Shown piece by piece: positions 51,647-63,309 of a DNA stretch of 64,000 nt. Source of the DNA: Cyclina sinensis (Eukaryota; Mollusca; Bivalvia; Venerida; Veneridae); assembly GCA_012932295.1 (NCBI GenBank), contig JAAONU010000009.1, forward strand, positions 5,382,203 to 5,446,202, read 5' to 3'. Made by a program: the position numbers and the translations under genes. Under the pieces are notes generated by a model, which was given only the letters and a program-made list of their open reading frames with translations, searched no databases and was not told the DNA's origin. How positions within the stretch are numbered: position 1 is the first letter of the stretch; each line of letters starts with the position of its first letter.

Positions 51647-51819
51647 TCAAGAGTGAAGAGACATCATTAAGGATTTGTATTCCTGCAGGAACTGTTTCTC
51701 TTCAGTTAGACTGATATCCAGGTAATCTTCTTCATCCTCTGGCAAATCAGATACCAGTCTGTCTATGGCCTCTTTCTCCTCTTTCAACTGTTCTGCTGTC
51801 TTCTTACCAGAGCTTTCAT
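51647..51819 (-). CDS. nub1: NUB1 terminal exon (acidic C-terminus)
   Basis: Two bases plus 56 codons and TGA (51649-51647). 'LPEDEEDYLDISLTEE' corresponds to human 'IPEHEEDYLDSTLEDE', the most distinctive part of the identification. The acceptor is AATATAG. Confidence 0.94.
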
Positions 51820-54800
51820 CTATATTGGAAAACTTTAATATCAGCATCAAATTAACAAAAAGATTGTTTTTGATACCCAAGCAGCATTTTACTGAGACTT
51901 TGATTTATAATAGTTCATTAAAAAAATCAAAAGAACAAGATATAGACTGGCTCCAGGCAATCATTTATTAAGGTTATTGATAGTGTAACAGTATCTCTAA
52001 CATACATAAATAGTAACTTAGTTATTTGCTTTTTACTGCAAAAAATCTAGCAATAATTAATTTACAGCAGAGAGAAAAAATTCTAGGTTAAAAATCTATT
52101 CAGCACTTAAGCAGAAAATTATTTCAGTAAATACTCTATTAACCAGACTTGCCCAGATCCAGAAGTTTAAACAATAGTGCTCCTAGAAGTTGCATAAAGG
52201 GGTCGGTATGGGATTCAACATTATGATGAAAAATATTACAAGGGTGCTTCTTGGTCAGCTGGGGTGGTAGGTGAGAAGGTCAACAGCCACATGCCTCTCA
52301 CACCCCCTCTTGATCAAGCATAACCTTTTGAATATCTACTCTTTTAAATATTTGAAAATGTTCAAAAGCCTAAATATTTTATTCATAACTTTGAAAAAAG
52401 TTCTTAGTATACATTTTCTAAAGAGTTTGTGGGACAGAAAACAATTGACCTCTCAAGCATTTTCTTTTAAAACTAAACTGCAGACAAGAACCTCACATAT
52501 ATAAAAACTCCTTTTATTTACAACTTCCCCATTTCCAAACACTAAGTTCAAAAATTATTTTAAAAATGTTTAACAGTCAATGGACACTGCAGACTTTCCT
52601 GGACACAGAATTCTAAAAGAGAAATTGAACTCTTGTTTTTAGGTGACAGAAATGTGATTACATGTATGTTTGACTAAATTCAAGGCACCATACCTGAAGG
52701 AGTAGAACCTGACGATCCAGAAGAAGTGCTTGGACTTTCATCACTAGGTGGTAGGGGTGATATGCTACCACCAGCACTGACCAACTCTTCTATCGCCTTG
52801 GCAACATCACCATTGTTCTTGACCAAAGCTCTCTGAGCCATCTCTGGTTCAAATCCCATCGCCGTTACCTTTAAAATATATAACAAACATAAAGAATATA
52901 ATATGTGCATCTACTTATATATTTTATTCTCACACGTCAACTGGTGCTATGGGGCATTAAATAAAGAAACTGATACTTTCCCAACATGATAGCACTTTCA
53001 CAATACAGGTAGGTATGTAGGTAGACAAACACATTGTTCCTACAGTGGGCCATTAAAAATATATGTCATCCTAGGACGATAAAATCAATAAATTCTTTAA
53101 AGGGGTGGTCTTTTAATAGACGGTATTTTCTTGTCAAATTAACTTCTAAAGGAGGTTGGTCAATTTTTGAAAGTGCCTTCCTGGGGTGGGATAATATTTT
53201 ACTGGAATGGCTTACTTAGAAATTAAAATAGGAAATTTTCTCAAAACAAGTCAGGCTGAAAGAGAGATTGACAATCCTATATTAAAAACAGTAACAAAAA
53301 ATAATAGGTAAGTCTTAACCATTATACTTAAAATTGTATCTTTTACAGTCTGTGAAAGCTACTCTAATTAAAAATGGTCATTGCTAACACACTTATTATT
53401 ACCATTAACAATAGATAAACAAGAGACAGCATGAGTTTTTATTGAGATAAAACAGGTACAGAGATCCTGAAGCTAAAAAAGCAGGAGGCACTGTGGCCCA
53501 GGGGTAGAGAGCAGGACTCTGGATCTGGAGGTCACTGGTTCAAATCCTGTCAGAGGCAAGATTCTCTCATGACGTTCACATTCCTCCATGCGGTGCATAT
53601 ACTGGTATGGAACTCAGGAATGGAACTCAGGAAGCAGTCATCGAGAGTGATAAATCTAAGTTGTAAGACCTTGTATAACAATTGTAAAATAAATGAGTCT
53701 AAACTAAACTAAAAAAAAGTTTTAACAGTGTGAAATCTCCCAACTAACTAAACCAGCTCGAGTCAAGCTTTCCAACAACCTTTATTGTTCCATGGATGAT
53801 ATATGAAAAGGGTACCTGGTCCTGAACGACAAAAAACAACACATTTAACAATTCAGAACTACCCATTCTCAGATTTACCAATAACATAGCATCGTTTCAG
53901 TAACTTTATAACTCTCAAATAGTACAGTAATAAACTGCAGGAAGAACTTACCTGAGCTATCATTCCATCTGTAATTTTCACTTTAGGTTTTGGTTCTGGG
54001 TCAGGAAGGTTCAGGAACTCTGGGTGGTTTTGCAGCACCTGAAAATACAGTGTAAAGAAAAATTAATCATACTATTTGCTGTCATTTTCTGAAACAAAGG
54101 AATGCATTTTAAAGTTACTATTAGAGGTCTAAGGGGCCAGTGTCTATGCAATTCAAAACAAAATCAGTTTGTACTGATGTGTATTCTTAGAAAAACAAAC
54201 CTTTACTAATGTCTTTACTAAGATATCTTCACTGAGAAGAGTTGTACTCCAACTATGTAACCCACATAAAATAGTAAAAATTCTATCACAGGCCCAGTCA
54301 TAAATTGAATTTACTACTGTACATCTTTATATATCTTAGAGTTAAAAGAACAGATTGTTACTTCTAATTATCATGATTTCTGAACAAAAACTGTTCAAAG
54401 AAATTATCAGACATCTTGATCTTTTTGAACATTAATAAACTTTTCAGCATTCAATCTAGTCAGCCTTCATTCAATACAGATAATTACATTAAAACCTATT
54501 AAGTCTGTAATACACGATGTTACTGGAAAAAAACAACAACATTAAATCCCCGTTAAGAACCATTAAACTATTTCTTGGCTACAAATCAGCAATATTCGTC
54601 CAAAAGTTGCACCAAAGTTGCAGAATTTATGAGGTATATTTTAGACAGTTTCATTTCTCTACAAATTAAGGGTTGTTTTTTTTTCACACTAGACAGTCCT
54701 GTAAAGATAATGTCTAGTTTCCCCATGAATTGGAAAAAGGTCTATCTGCCATAACACCAGTTCAAATCTGGTAAATCTTGTCAGAAATATGTTGTTTTTT

Positions 54801-57800
54801 CTCCCTCTTACATGTATCACTCAGCTGTTTAGACATTACCCATGTTAGATGGACAAATTAAAAAAATTTTGTCTTTTTTTTCAGAAAAAAAAACAACAAC
54901 AACAAAAAAAGCCCCAAAACTTGCTTAAACTCTCTGATAAACTTGCTAAGTGAGAGATTTAAAGTACGATCAGGGCATCTAGGACCTTTACCTCTAAGGC
55001 CAGGTTCAGATCATTATTAGCCTGTCTCAATGCTTCAGCGGAGGCCCCTTTAGGGTATCCCATGCCCAGTAATATCTCATACATGTCCACATTCACACTG
55101 AAAACAAGCAACAGAACTAATGGTTTCAACATCTAATCAAACAATGAAATGAAATGAACAAGTTTCACTAAATGCTCACTTCTTTAAATTTTTTCACAGT
55201 AAAAATACTATTTAAAAATGTTTACATTTCAAATTCAATGATTTAATGTCAAACCACAGAAAACAATGACTTCAATGTCAAACGCTCCCAAATTTCAATA
55301 CAATATTTACTTATTGAAATGTCAGAAATTCCTGCTTTTCCCACTTTCACAGCCGTGAGTCTTTACAATTTTGTAGATAGTAAATGTAAATACTAGTATT
55401 AGGAATAAACTGCACAACATGATGTTTTATTGGTGTATGAAATACACTGGGTCAATTCAGAGATGGAGGAGTACTTCTGTGCTTTGCTGTATATCTTTTC
55501 TATTCCACATTAGCACTTACTTTTTTCCATTAGCAGTTTTACCAAGATGTTTTACTAGATTCTTTTTCTTTCTTTCTTCCTTCCTTTTTCTTGCATTTTC
55601 TTTCTTTTCCTGTGAAAAAAAAATCATTATTAGACTGAACAATAATTTACAAAGACTGACTATTGAAGCATTAGATATAATGTGATATCCACCAGAAAAT
55701 ATCAATATTTATTGAGGTAAGGGAGTCTTACCGGAATTCATTTTCTAATCTCCTTCCTACCTAAAGTTATTGAGCAGAAACTGTTTCCCCTTGGTCTCAA
55801 CTGGTGACCTTGACTTTGAAACTACAGACCCCAAAAGCAATCCCAACCTGTGTCTTAATAACACCAACTTAAACAAGAACTTTCATCTCAAAAACTCATT
55901 CAGAGGGTACAGTTTTCTTTTGACCTAGACTTTGAACCTTCTGAAACCAAATGCGATCGCATCCTCTATTTATACCCTCAAACTATATAGAACTGTCATT
56001 TGAAAATATTCCTCTAAACTAAAGTATTGAGCAGAAACAGTTTTCATTTGATCTGAACTAGTGACTCTGACTATGAACCTACTGACCCTAGAAGCCATTC
56101 CAACTTGTAACTTTATACCAAGTTTCATCTCATTACCTGTTCCCTTACTAAAGTTATTTACACTTAACCATTCTATTTTATACCCAGCCAAACACTTGAC
56201 TGCCAACATGAACAACAAGATACCTCAACCTAATCACTATTTTTCTTAGAAAATCTGTTTGAAAACAGCATCTTATATTTAATGGGAAAAAATACCAGCC
56301 AGTGAATGTAATAAAATATTCTGTGAGTGGAAAAACCATTTACTTTAAGGTAACACAATGATCAATATATTTAAATATCACTTTACATAATAATATCACA
56401 TGGAACACAGAGCTGTATTAAAATTCTGCTTTTTGCTTAACTTGAAAAAAAACATGCAAAAAACCCCCATCAGTATCACCATTATAAATTAATGTTTATT
56501 TTTCATGGTTAGATGAACATATGAAGAAATCAGATTCCTAACCTTTATATAAAATATAATACTATAATAGTCAACTGAAAAGAATGCCAAGAATGAATAC
56601 AGCTTAAATAATAGTAACAGATTTATCATTCAACTGAGTATTTCTATCATTTATAGCATAACACAGTGCATTCCCAGAGAGTAAAAATATTGTTTAAACA
56701 AACCTCTCGTCTTTTCATGATATGTGCCACAGCATTCTGTATATTTCCATCACAAGCTCTAAGACCCAATCTTGTTTCACCCTCAGAGAAGCCCATTGCC
56801 ATAACTACATGAAAAGAAAAAAACAAAACAAAATATTTAAACCTAAAACATGAATGAATGAATTTTTTTACTGCTTACAAACAGGCAGTTTACCCAGACA
56901 CTGATCCTACCTAGACTTTGGTCATACTGAAGGTGTTTCAGAAAGAAAAATCGACATTACTGAAATCCTCAAAAGTCACTAACAAGTCTCCATAGAAAAA
57001 TGAATAACCTTTAAGACAATAAAGTCTAACCATTTTTAACACTCACAACAATCCATTTCACAACTTTATTTAAAATAACTACCAGCCATAGTTTAAAGAA
57101 AGGGAGAAAACTGATGTACAACAATCTTTGGTGTGTGCTGAATTACTTTTCTTCATCAATATGCTATCATTACTTCTTTATTTGGATGTTTTACTTACAA
57201 TATGTCACTGAAATTTTTTTGACCGAAGTACCAGGTCAATGAAAAGACTTGATTAGGACAAAAAATACTGTCATACGTACACAGTATACTTACAAAGTTC
57301 TGTTTAGTATACACTATTTCATCATAGTCTTGTTTAAGATATAGTTAACTAAAATACTTGTGTTAAAGTTACAGTATATGATCAAAGTCTTGTTAAGGAT
57401 ACAGTATATAATCAAAGTCTTGTTGAGGATACAGTATATAATCAAAGTCTTGTTGAGGATACAGTATATAATCAAAGTCTTGTTAAGGATACAGTATATA
57501 ATCAAAGTGTTGTTAAGGATACAGTATATAATCAAAGTCTTGTTGAGGATACAGTATATAATCAAAGTCTTGTCAAGGATACAGTATATAATCAAAGTCT
57601 TGTTAAGGATACAGTATATAATCAAAGTGTTGTTAAGGATACAGTATATAATCAAAGTCTTGTCAAGGATACAGTATATAATCAAAGTCTTGTTGAGGAT
57701 ACAGTATATAATCAAAGTCTTGTTGAGGATACAGTATATAATCAAAGTCTTGTTAAGGATACAGTATAATTATAATCAAAGTCTTGTTGAGGATACAGTA

Positions 57801-60343
57801 TATAATCAAAGTCTTGTTAAGGATACAGTATAATTATAATCAAAGTCTTGTTGAGGATACAGTATATAATCAAAGTCTTGTTGAGGATACAGTATATAAT
57901 CAAAGTCTTGTTAAGGATACAGTATATAATCAAAGTCTTGTTAAGGATACAGTATATAATCAAAGTCTTGTTAAGGATACAGTATATAATCAAAGTGTTG
58001 TTAAGGATACAGTATATAATCAAAGTGTTGTTAAGGATACAGTATATAATCAAAGTCTTGTTCAGGATACAGTATATAATCAAAGTCTTGTTGAGGATAC
58101 AGTATAATTATAATCAAAGTCTTGTTAAGGATACAGTATATAATCAAAGTGTTGTTAAGGATACAGTAAATAATCAAAGTCTTGTCAAGGATACAGTATA
58201 TAATCAAAGTGTTGTTAAGGATACAGTATATAATCAAAGTCTTGTTGAGGATACAGTATATAATCAAAGTGTTGTTAAGGATACAGTATTTCATCAAAGT
58301 CTTGTTAAGGATACAGTATATAATCAAAGGGTTGTTAAGGATACAGTATATAATCAAAGTCTTGTTAAGGATACAGTATTTCATCAAAGTCTTGTTGAGG
58401 ATACAATATATAATCAAAGTGTTGTTAAGGATACAGTATATAATCAAAGTCTTGTTGAGGATACAGTATATAATCAAAGTCTTGTTAAGGATACAGTATA
58501 TAATCAAAGTCTTGTTAAGGATACAGTATAAAATCAAAGTCTTGTTGAGGATACAGTATAATTATAATCAAAGTCTTGTTAAGAATACAGTATATAATCA
58601 AAGTCTTGTTGAGGATACAGTATATAATCAAAGTCTTGTTAAGGATACAGTATATAATCAAAGTCTTGTTGAGGATACAGTATATTATCAAAGTCTTGTT
58701 AAGGATACAGTATATAATCAAAGTCTTGTTAAGGATACAGTATATAATCAAAGTCTTGTTAAGGATACAGTATATAATCAAAGTTTTGTTGAGGATACAG
58801 TATATAATCAAAGTCTTCTTGAGGATACAGTATAATTATAATCAAAGTCTTGTTAAGGATACAGTATATAATCAAAGTCTTGTTGAGGATACAGTATATA
58901 ATCAAAGTGTTGTTAAGGATACAGTATATAATCAAAGTCTTGTTAAGGATACAGTATATAATCAAAGTCTTGTTGAGGATACAGTATATAATCAAAGTCT
59001 TGTTGAGGATACAGTATATAATCAAAGTCTTGTTAAGGATACAGTATATAATCAAAGTCTTGTTAAGGATACAGTATATAATCAAAGTCTTGTTGAGGAT
59101 ACAGTATATTATCAAAGTCTTGTTAAGGATACAGTATATAATCAAAGTGTTGTTAAGGATACAGTATATAATCAAAGTGTTGTTAAGGATACAGTATATA
59201 ATCAAAGTCTTGTTGAGGATACAGTATATAATCAAAGTATTGTTGAGGATACAGTATAATTATAATCAAAGTCTTGTTAACGATACAGTATATAATCAAA
59301 GTCTTGTTGAGGATACAGTATATAATCAAAGTGTTGTCAAGGATACAGTATATAATCAAAGTCTTGTTGAGGATACAGTATATAATCAAAGTCTTGTTGA
59401 GGATACAGTATAATTATAATCAAAGTCTTGTTAAGGATACAGTATATAATCAAAGTCTTGTTGAGGATACAGTATATAATCAAAGTCTTGTTAAGGATAC
59501 AGTATATAATCAAAGTGTTGTTAAGGATACAGTATATAATCAAAGTCTTGTTGAGGATACAGTATATTATCAAAGTGTTGTTATGGATACAGTATTTCAT
59601 CAAAGTCTTGTTAAGGATACAGTATATAATCAAAGGGTTGTTAAGGATACAGTATATAATCAAAGTGTTGTTAAGGACAGGGCTCCCGAAAACCGAAAAT
59701 TTGCCGGTTTTGACCGAATTTTATCTCTATGGACCGATTTCGATGTCCAAAAGTCCTTAAAAAATCGGTCCAGATAATTTCCAAAAAAAAAAAAAATCTG
59801 TCTAACTTTTCAAAAAACAGTCAAAATCTCACACCAAAACCTCAATTGATCGCTAATCCGGTACTTCACACCTATCATAAAACCATAAAACTGTCAATGT
59901 TGCCCGCGGCAATTATCGCCAATTAACTTGTAAACAAGTACAAGTGTGCTTGATTAGCAGCCAGCCAATCGATTAAAGTTGACCGGCTCAAACTGTGAAA
60001 TATAATTTCATCGAAATCATACTCCCCGCAGCGGTTACTTCCCCTGATCAGTACAGAAAGCAGTTGGTAGAAAAGCGTGACGTAACCGTTGCGAGGAGTG
60101 TGCATCGAAATAGGCGATAACTGTCGTCTGCTTAATTTCATTAAGGGCTTAATAGTAATTGCAGTGGCTAGCTGCAGCACAAAGCACACTTTAAAATATC
60201 AATGACTAGTTTGACGTTGTAAAATTAGCTCTAATTCTACTTTCGCTTTGAAAAACACATATTTTCGCGACGTCAACACTATTATAACTCAAATTGTTCT
60301 TTGCCCTTAAATCGTTTCTATTTTTTTTGTTGGTTCTTGGTCT

Positions 60344-60379
<36 letters not shown>

Positions 60380-63309
60380 CGAGGTCTCGGACCGATTGAG
60401 ATTTCAAAATTTTAGGAGCCCTGGTTAAGGATACAGTATTTCATCAAAGTCTTGTTGAGGATACAGTATATAATCAAAGTGTTGTTAAGGATACAGTATA
60501 TAATCAAAGTCTTGTTGAGGATACAGTATAATTATAATCAAAGTCTTGTTGAGGATACAGTATATAATCAAAGTCTTGTTAAGGATACAGTATATAATCA
60601 AAGTCTTGTTAAGGATACAGTATATTATCAAAGTCTTGTTGAGGATACAGTATAATTATAATCAATATCTTGTTAAGGATACAGTATAATTATAATCAAA
60701 GTCTTGTTAAGATTACAGTATATAATCAAAGTCTTGTTAAGATTACAGTATATAATCAAAGTCTTGTTAAGATTACAGTATATAATCAAAGTCTTGTTAA
60801 GATTACAGTATATAATCAATATCTTGTTAAGGATACAGTATATAATCAAAGTCTTTTTAAGATTACAGTATATAATCAAAGTCTTGTTAAGGATACAATA
60901 TATACTGTGTATACTAAAATAGTCTTTCTGAAGATACACTTTACCACCATAGCCTTGCTGAGAATACAGTGTACTAAAAAATTCTTTTTGAGGATACAGT
61001 ATACTACCATAGTTTGTTGACGATTCAGTATACTACCATTGTCTTGCTGAGGATACAATTCATTAAAATATTTTTTTGAGGATACAGTATACTACCACAG
61101 TTCTGCTGAGGATATAGTACACTAAAAAGTCTTGCTGAGGATACAGTATACCACAACAGTCTTGTTGAGGATATAGTATACTAAAATAGTCTTGTTGAGG
61201 ATACATTATACTGCCATACTTTTGCTAAGGAATCAGTATGCCACAACAGTCTTGCTTAGGATACAGTACACTAAAATAGTCTTGTTGAGGATACATTATA
61301 CTGCCATACTTTTGCTAAGGAATCAGTAAACCACAACAGTCTTGCTGAGGATACAGTGCACTAAAATAGTCTTGTTGAGGATACATTATACTGCCATACT
61401 TTTGCTAAGGAATCAGTAAACCACAACAGTCTTGCTGAGGATACAGTACACTAAAATAGTCTTGTTGAGGATATAGTATACTAAAACATTGTTGAGTATA
61501 TTAAAATAAAATATTACCTGTTGTTATCTTATCATCATCTATATCAAGTCTTTGTAACTCCTGTTCAGCCTAAAAATACATATGGTTTCTATTAATAGTT
61601 TCAAACACTATAAAAAATGTGAACCAGAACTTCAATAGTCTAATTTTGGCCAGATTTGTGCTTAACATGTACTATGCCAAATCTAAAACACTGTGCAGTT
61701 TTATCACTAAATCATGTTAAAGGGGAACAACTGCATAAAATAATAATAAATTGGAATTTTATCATGAATTTGTTTCACTTGTAGATGCTTTGAACATAAA
61801 ACAAAAAAAATTAATATGCAGTGTGAAAATTAACTTAAAACAGATATTTAAATCACTTTAATTCAAAGTAAAATCTAGAGTGGAGATAACAAACATAATT
61901 GATAAATACAGCACAAATCTAGCTCTCAGTTTTTATTATAAATTACTGAAATGTTACGTCAGATCTGAACCACATTCATGACCAAAAAAAATCAATGGCT
62001 TTATTTATAAGGATGTGAAAGGGGATTTTGACTATCATTTCAGAAAAACAGTAATGACTGTGTCTTTTAGTTAAGCATTTGTTATTATTTTATTATTAAG
62101 CTTCACTAACCCACAATCCTTTGACAGTTTATTTCAGCCATTTTCAGTTCACAAACGGCTTCAAGCCTTTCAGTAAACAGAGAGGTTTGTACTAAACTCT
62201 TTTACTTTCATTTTTTCTCAGAACTCTGCCTCATTCCACAAACAGGGGAAAAAAAGTTCTGTTGTCAAAATGTTGCATCCCTCTTCCTTTATTTAACCAA
62301 GTTGAATTAATTTGCACTAAACCCTTGAAATGTAGTTCAACCTACCTTTGCCAGTAAACGTGAGGCCTCCTCCAATCTGTGCTGGTGGAAAGCTACAATC
62401 CCTTGAAGTAAATGTAACCTCATAAACAATGCCAGCTCCTCTCCAGATGAACCCTATATCATGATTATGAATCATAAAATCATTTCTGATATAAAGACTT
62501 CTTGATGATTTAGTCACATAAAACACTGATTTCTTATGTAAACAGAGCTTCAGTTACATACAATGTAGCTGCAGTCTTTGTGAAATTTTGATATTTATTT
62601 CAGACACAAGGACTGACAGAGCATTGATATATTTTCAATAAATAATAACAAAATGGTATGCCAGATACGTGAGATACATTAAGTTTCAGCCCCCTAAAGA
62701 TTAGTTCTACAAAAACTTAATTTGCTATAATAATTTTATAGTATGAAAAAACGAATTTATGAAAGCTTAAGTTGCCAATTTTGATAATGTTTTATAGTTT
62801 AAAATCATACATATATGTATCATAGAAAATAACCACACAAAAAATATCTAGTAAGTGTTATCTTCAGTTCTGCAGAGCTCAGTCCTGCAAGTGGATCTTG
62901 ACATATCAGGTTATTTTCTAAGTTTAAATCCATGCAACCATAGCACAGGGCAAGTCCATAAGTTAAGACCCTGATGCCACTTTGACCTTTATCCATTGAA
63001 TTTTGCGTGGTTACCTCTTTGAATAATTATTTGTTTCTCATCCTGATGTAATTAGTTCCTTCAAAATTAGTGTTCTAAGAGCAAATAAAACTAAGTCAGA
63101 ATTCCATGTTTTGTAGTCAATGTATAAAACGAACATAGCTTCTGATGAATAGTAAAACTACACAAAGTCATCACAGTTTCAAATCTGCTCAAAAACATTA
63201 ATATATCTGCTTGTCTTGTGATTTAAACATACCTTAACAGCCATAAGTCTCTGTAAATCAGACCCATAACTTTTCTGGAAGAAATTTTCACTACTTCTCA
63301 GTCTCTCCT
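51647..63309 (-). CDS. nub1: NUB1 (NEDD8 ultimate buster 1), C-terminal 321 residues; 5' exons outside window
   Basis: NUB1 lowers NEDD8 conjugate levels by delivering NEDD8 (and related modifiers) to the proteasome. Nine exons in transcript order: 63309-63233, 62453-62346, 61569-61518, 56804-56704, 55609-55521, 55097-54992, 54038-53952, 52868-52694, 51819-51647. All junctions are GT-AG and phases agree throughout. The product follows human NUB1 as I recall it. First comes a helical region (…YGSDLQRLMAVK…LFMRLHLLQGIVAFHQ…). UBA1 (about 76-112 of the partial protein) has 'MGFSEGETRLGLRACDGN'. A basic stretch KRKEERKKK is a likely nuclear signal. UBA2 (145-184) has 'LLGMGYPKGASAEALRQAN' and UBA3 (202-240) 'VTAMGFEPEMAQRALVKN'. 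A Ser/Pro-rich spacer leads to the conserved acidic tail 'LPEDEEDYLD'. The N-terminal ubiquitin-like domain should lie past the right edge. The gene is convergent with Frizzled. Confidence 0.93.
52694..52868 (-). CDS. nub1: NUB1 exon (UBA domain 3 and Ser/Pro-rich spacer)
   Basis: 58 codons plus one base. 'VTAMGFEPEMAQRALVKN' is UBA3; the following 'SAGGSISPLPPSDESPSTSS' matches the human Ser/Pro-rich spacer in position and composition. The donor TCAG|GTATGG supplies the G of the Asp codon completed in the last exon. Confidence 0.94.
53484..53718 (+). mobile_element. tRNA-derived SINE, copy 2, in a NUB1 intron
   Basis: The head has an A box-like TGGCCCAGGGG and B box GGTTCAAATCC, the shared body starts AGATTCTC and includes ATTCCTC, and the 3' end is A-rich (ACTAAACTAAAAAAAA). 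It lies antisense to NUB1 within the intron 52869-53951. Confidence 0.75.
53952..54038 (-). CDS. nub1: NUB1 exon (between UBA2 and UBA3)
   Basis: 29 codons in phase 0. It begins with the last UBA2 helix (VLQNHPEFL) and a Pro/Lys linker, and ends 'DGMIAQ', which starts UBA3. The acceptor is TATTTTCAG and the donor CAG|GTAAGT. Confidence 0.92.
54992..55097 (-). CDS. nub1: NUB1 exon (UBA domain 2)
   Basis: One base plus 35 codons, with 'LLGMGYPKGASAEALRQAN' as the UBA loop and helix 2. The acceptor is TTTTCAG and the donor GAG|GTAAAG. Confidence 0.94.
55521..55609 (-). CDS. nub1: NUB1 exon (basic linker)
   Basis: 29 codons plus two bases: Lys/Arg/Glu-rich (KRKEERKKK), equivalent to the human basic stretch between UBA1 and UBA2 and a likely nuclear-localisation signal. 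The acceptor is TTTTCACAG and the donor AA|GTAAGT. Confidence 0.9.
56704..56804 (-). CDS. nub1: NUB1 exon (UBA domain 1)
   Basis: Two bases plus 33 codons. 'MGFSEGETRLGLRACDGN' is the MGF-loop and second helix of a UBA domain and is almost identical to human NUB1 (LGF…ARLGLRACDGN). The acceptor is CATGTAG and the donor GAG|GTTTGT, a weak but GT-type donor. Confidence 0.95.
57308..60905. repeat. Large 30-bp minisatellite array in a NUB1 intron
   Basis: The plus-strand unit reads ATCAAAGTCTTGTTAAGG followed by ATACAGTATATA, 30 bp in all, repeated about 95 times with few substitutions (A/G at the AAGG/GAGG position; CTTG/GTTG variants). Every few units a 34-bp variant ends ATAATTATA instead of ATATA and shifts the reading frame. 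Because 30 is a multiple of three and the unit lacks stops in several frames, long spurious open frames appear on both strands. The array is split by an hAT-type element at 59678-60423. Confidence 0.98.
59678..60423. mobile_element. Non-autonomous hAT-type element inserted in the minisatellite
   Basis: A 746-bp insertion with terminal inverted repeats CAGGGCTCC…GGAGCCCTG, flanked by a perfect 8-bp duplication GTTAAGGA (59670-59677 and 60424-60431) that is itself part of the 30-bp unit. The 8-bp duplication and CAGGG ends are the hallmark of hAT transposons. No transposase is encoded, so it would have moved using an enzyme from elsewhere. It contains a run of 34 G at 60345-60378. Confidence 0.92.
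60906..61495. repeat. Degenerate flank of the 30-bp minisatellite
   Basis: About 20 diverged units of similar length (core TCTTGCTGAGGATACAGTA, with ACTAAAATAG or CCACAACAG spacers) continue to within about 25 bases of the NUB1 exon ending at 61518. They lack the ATCAAAG core of the homogeneous part. A larger sub-pattern of about 120 bp recurs at 61190-61460. Confidence 0.9.
61518..61569 (-). CDS. nub1: NUB1 exon (linker before UBA1)
   Basis: 17 codons plus one base, 'AEQELQRLDIDDDKITT', equivalent to human '…FKELYIDPSKVDNLL'. The donor is ACAG|GTAATA. The next intron (56805-61517) holds the giant minisatellite. Confidence 0.9.
62346..62453 (-). CDS. nub1: NUB1 exon (helical region)
   Basis: 36 codons, starting and ending on codon boundaries, with 'LFMRLHLLQGIVAFHQ' matching the human 'LFLRLYLLQGIRNYHS' segment. 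The acceptor is GATATAG and the donor AAG|GTAGGT. Confidence 0.92.
63233..63309 (-). CDS. nub1: NUB1 exon (helical region; first NUB1 exon in the window)
   Basis: Two bases of a split codon plus 25 codons, '…ERLRSSENFFQKSYGSDLQRLMAVK', equivalent to the human '[21 protein letters not shown]' region. The acceptor on the minus strand is TTTTACAG and the donor AAG|GTATGT. No upstream exon was found between 63310 and 64000. Confidence 0.88.

Larger units (their letters stand above)
56805..61517 (-). other. NUB1 intron expanded by a minisatellite and an hAT insertion
   Basis: This 4.7-kb intron separates the pre-UBA1 linker exon from the UBA1 exon. About 4.2 kb is tandem repeat or transposon; only about 500 bases next to the UBA1 exon look like ordinary intron. 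The other NUB1 introns in the window are 0.4-1.1 kb. Confidence 0.9.

Noticed and set aside
59923..60189. 88-aa minus-strand frame inside the hAT element
   Set aside because: No transposase motif recognised; the element is too short to be autonomous.
57314..61058. Many long open frames (up to 227 aa) with repeating IIYCILNKTL / VLLRIQYIIK peptides on both strands
   Set aside because: They are the direct consequence of a 30-bp repeat without stops in several frames. They shift at each 34-bp unit, overlap on both strands and lie inside a NUB1 intron.
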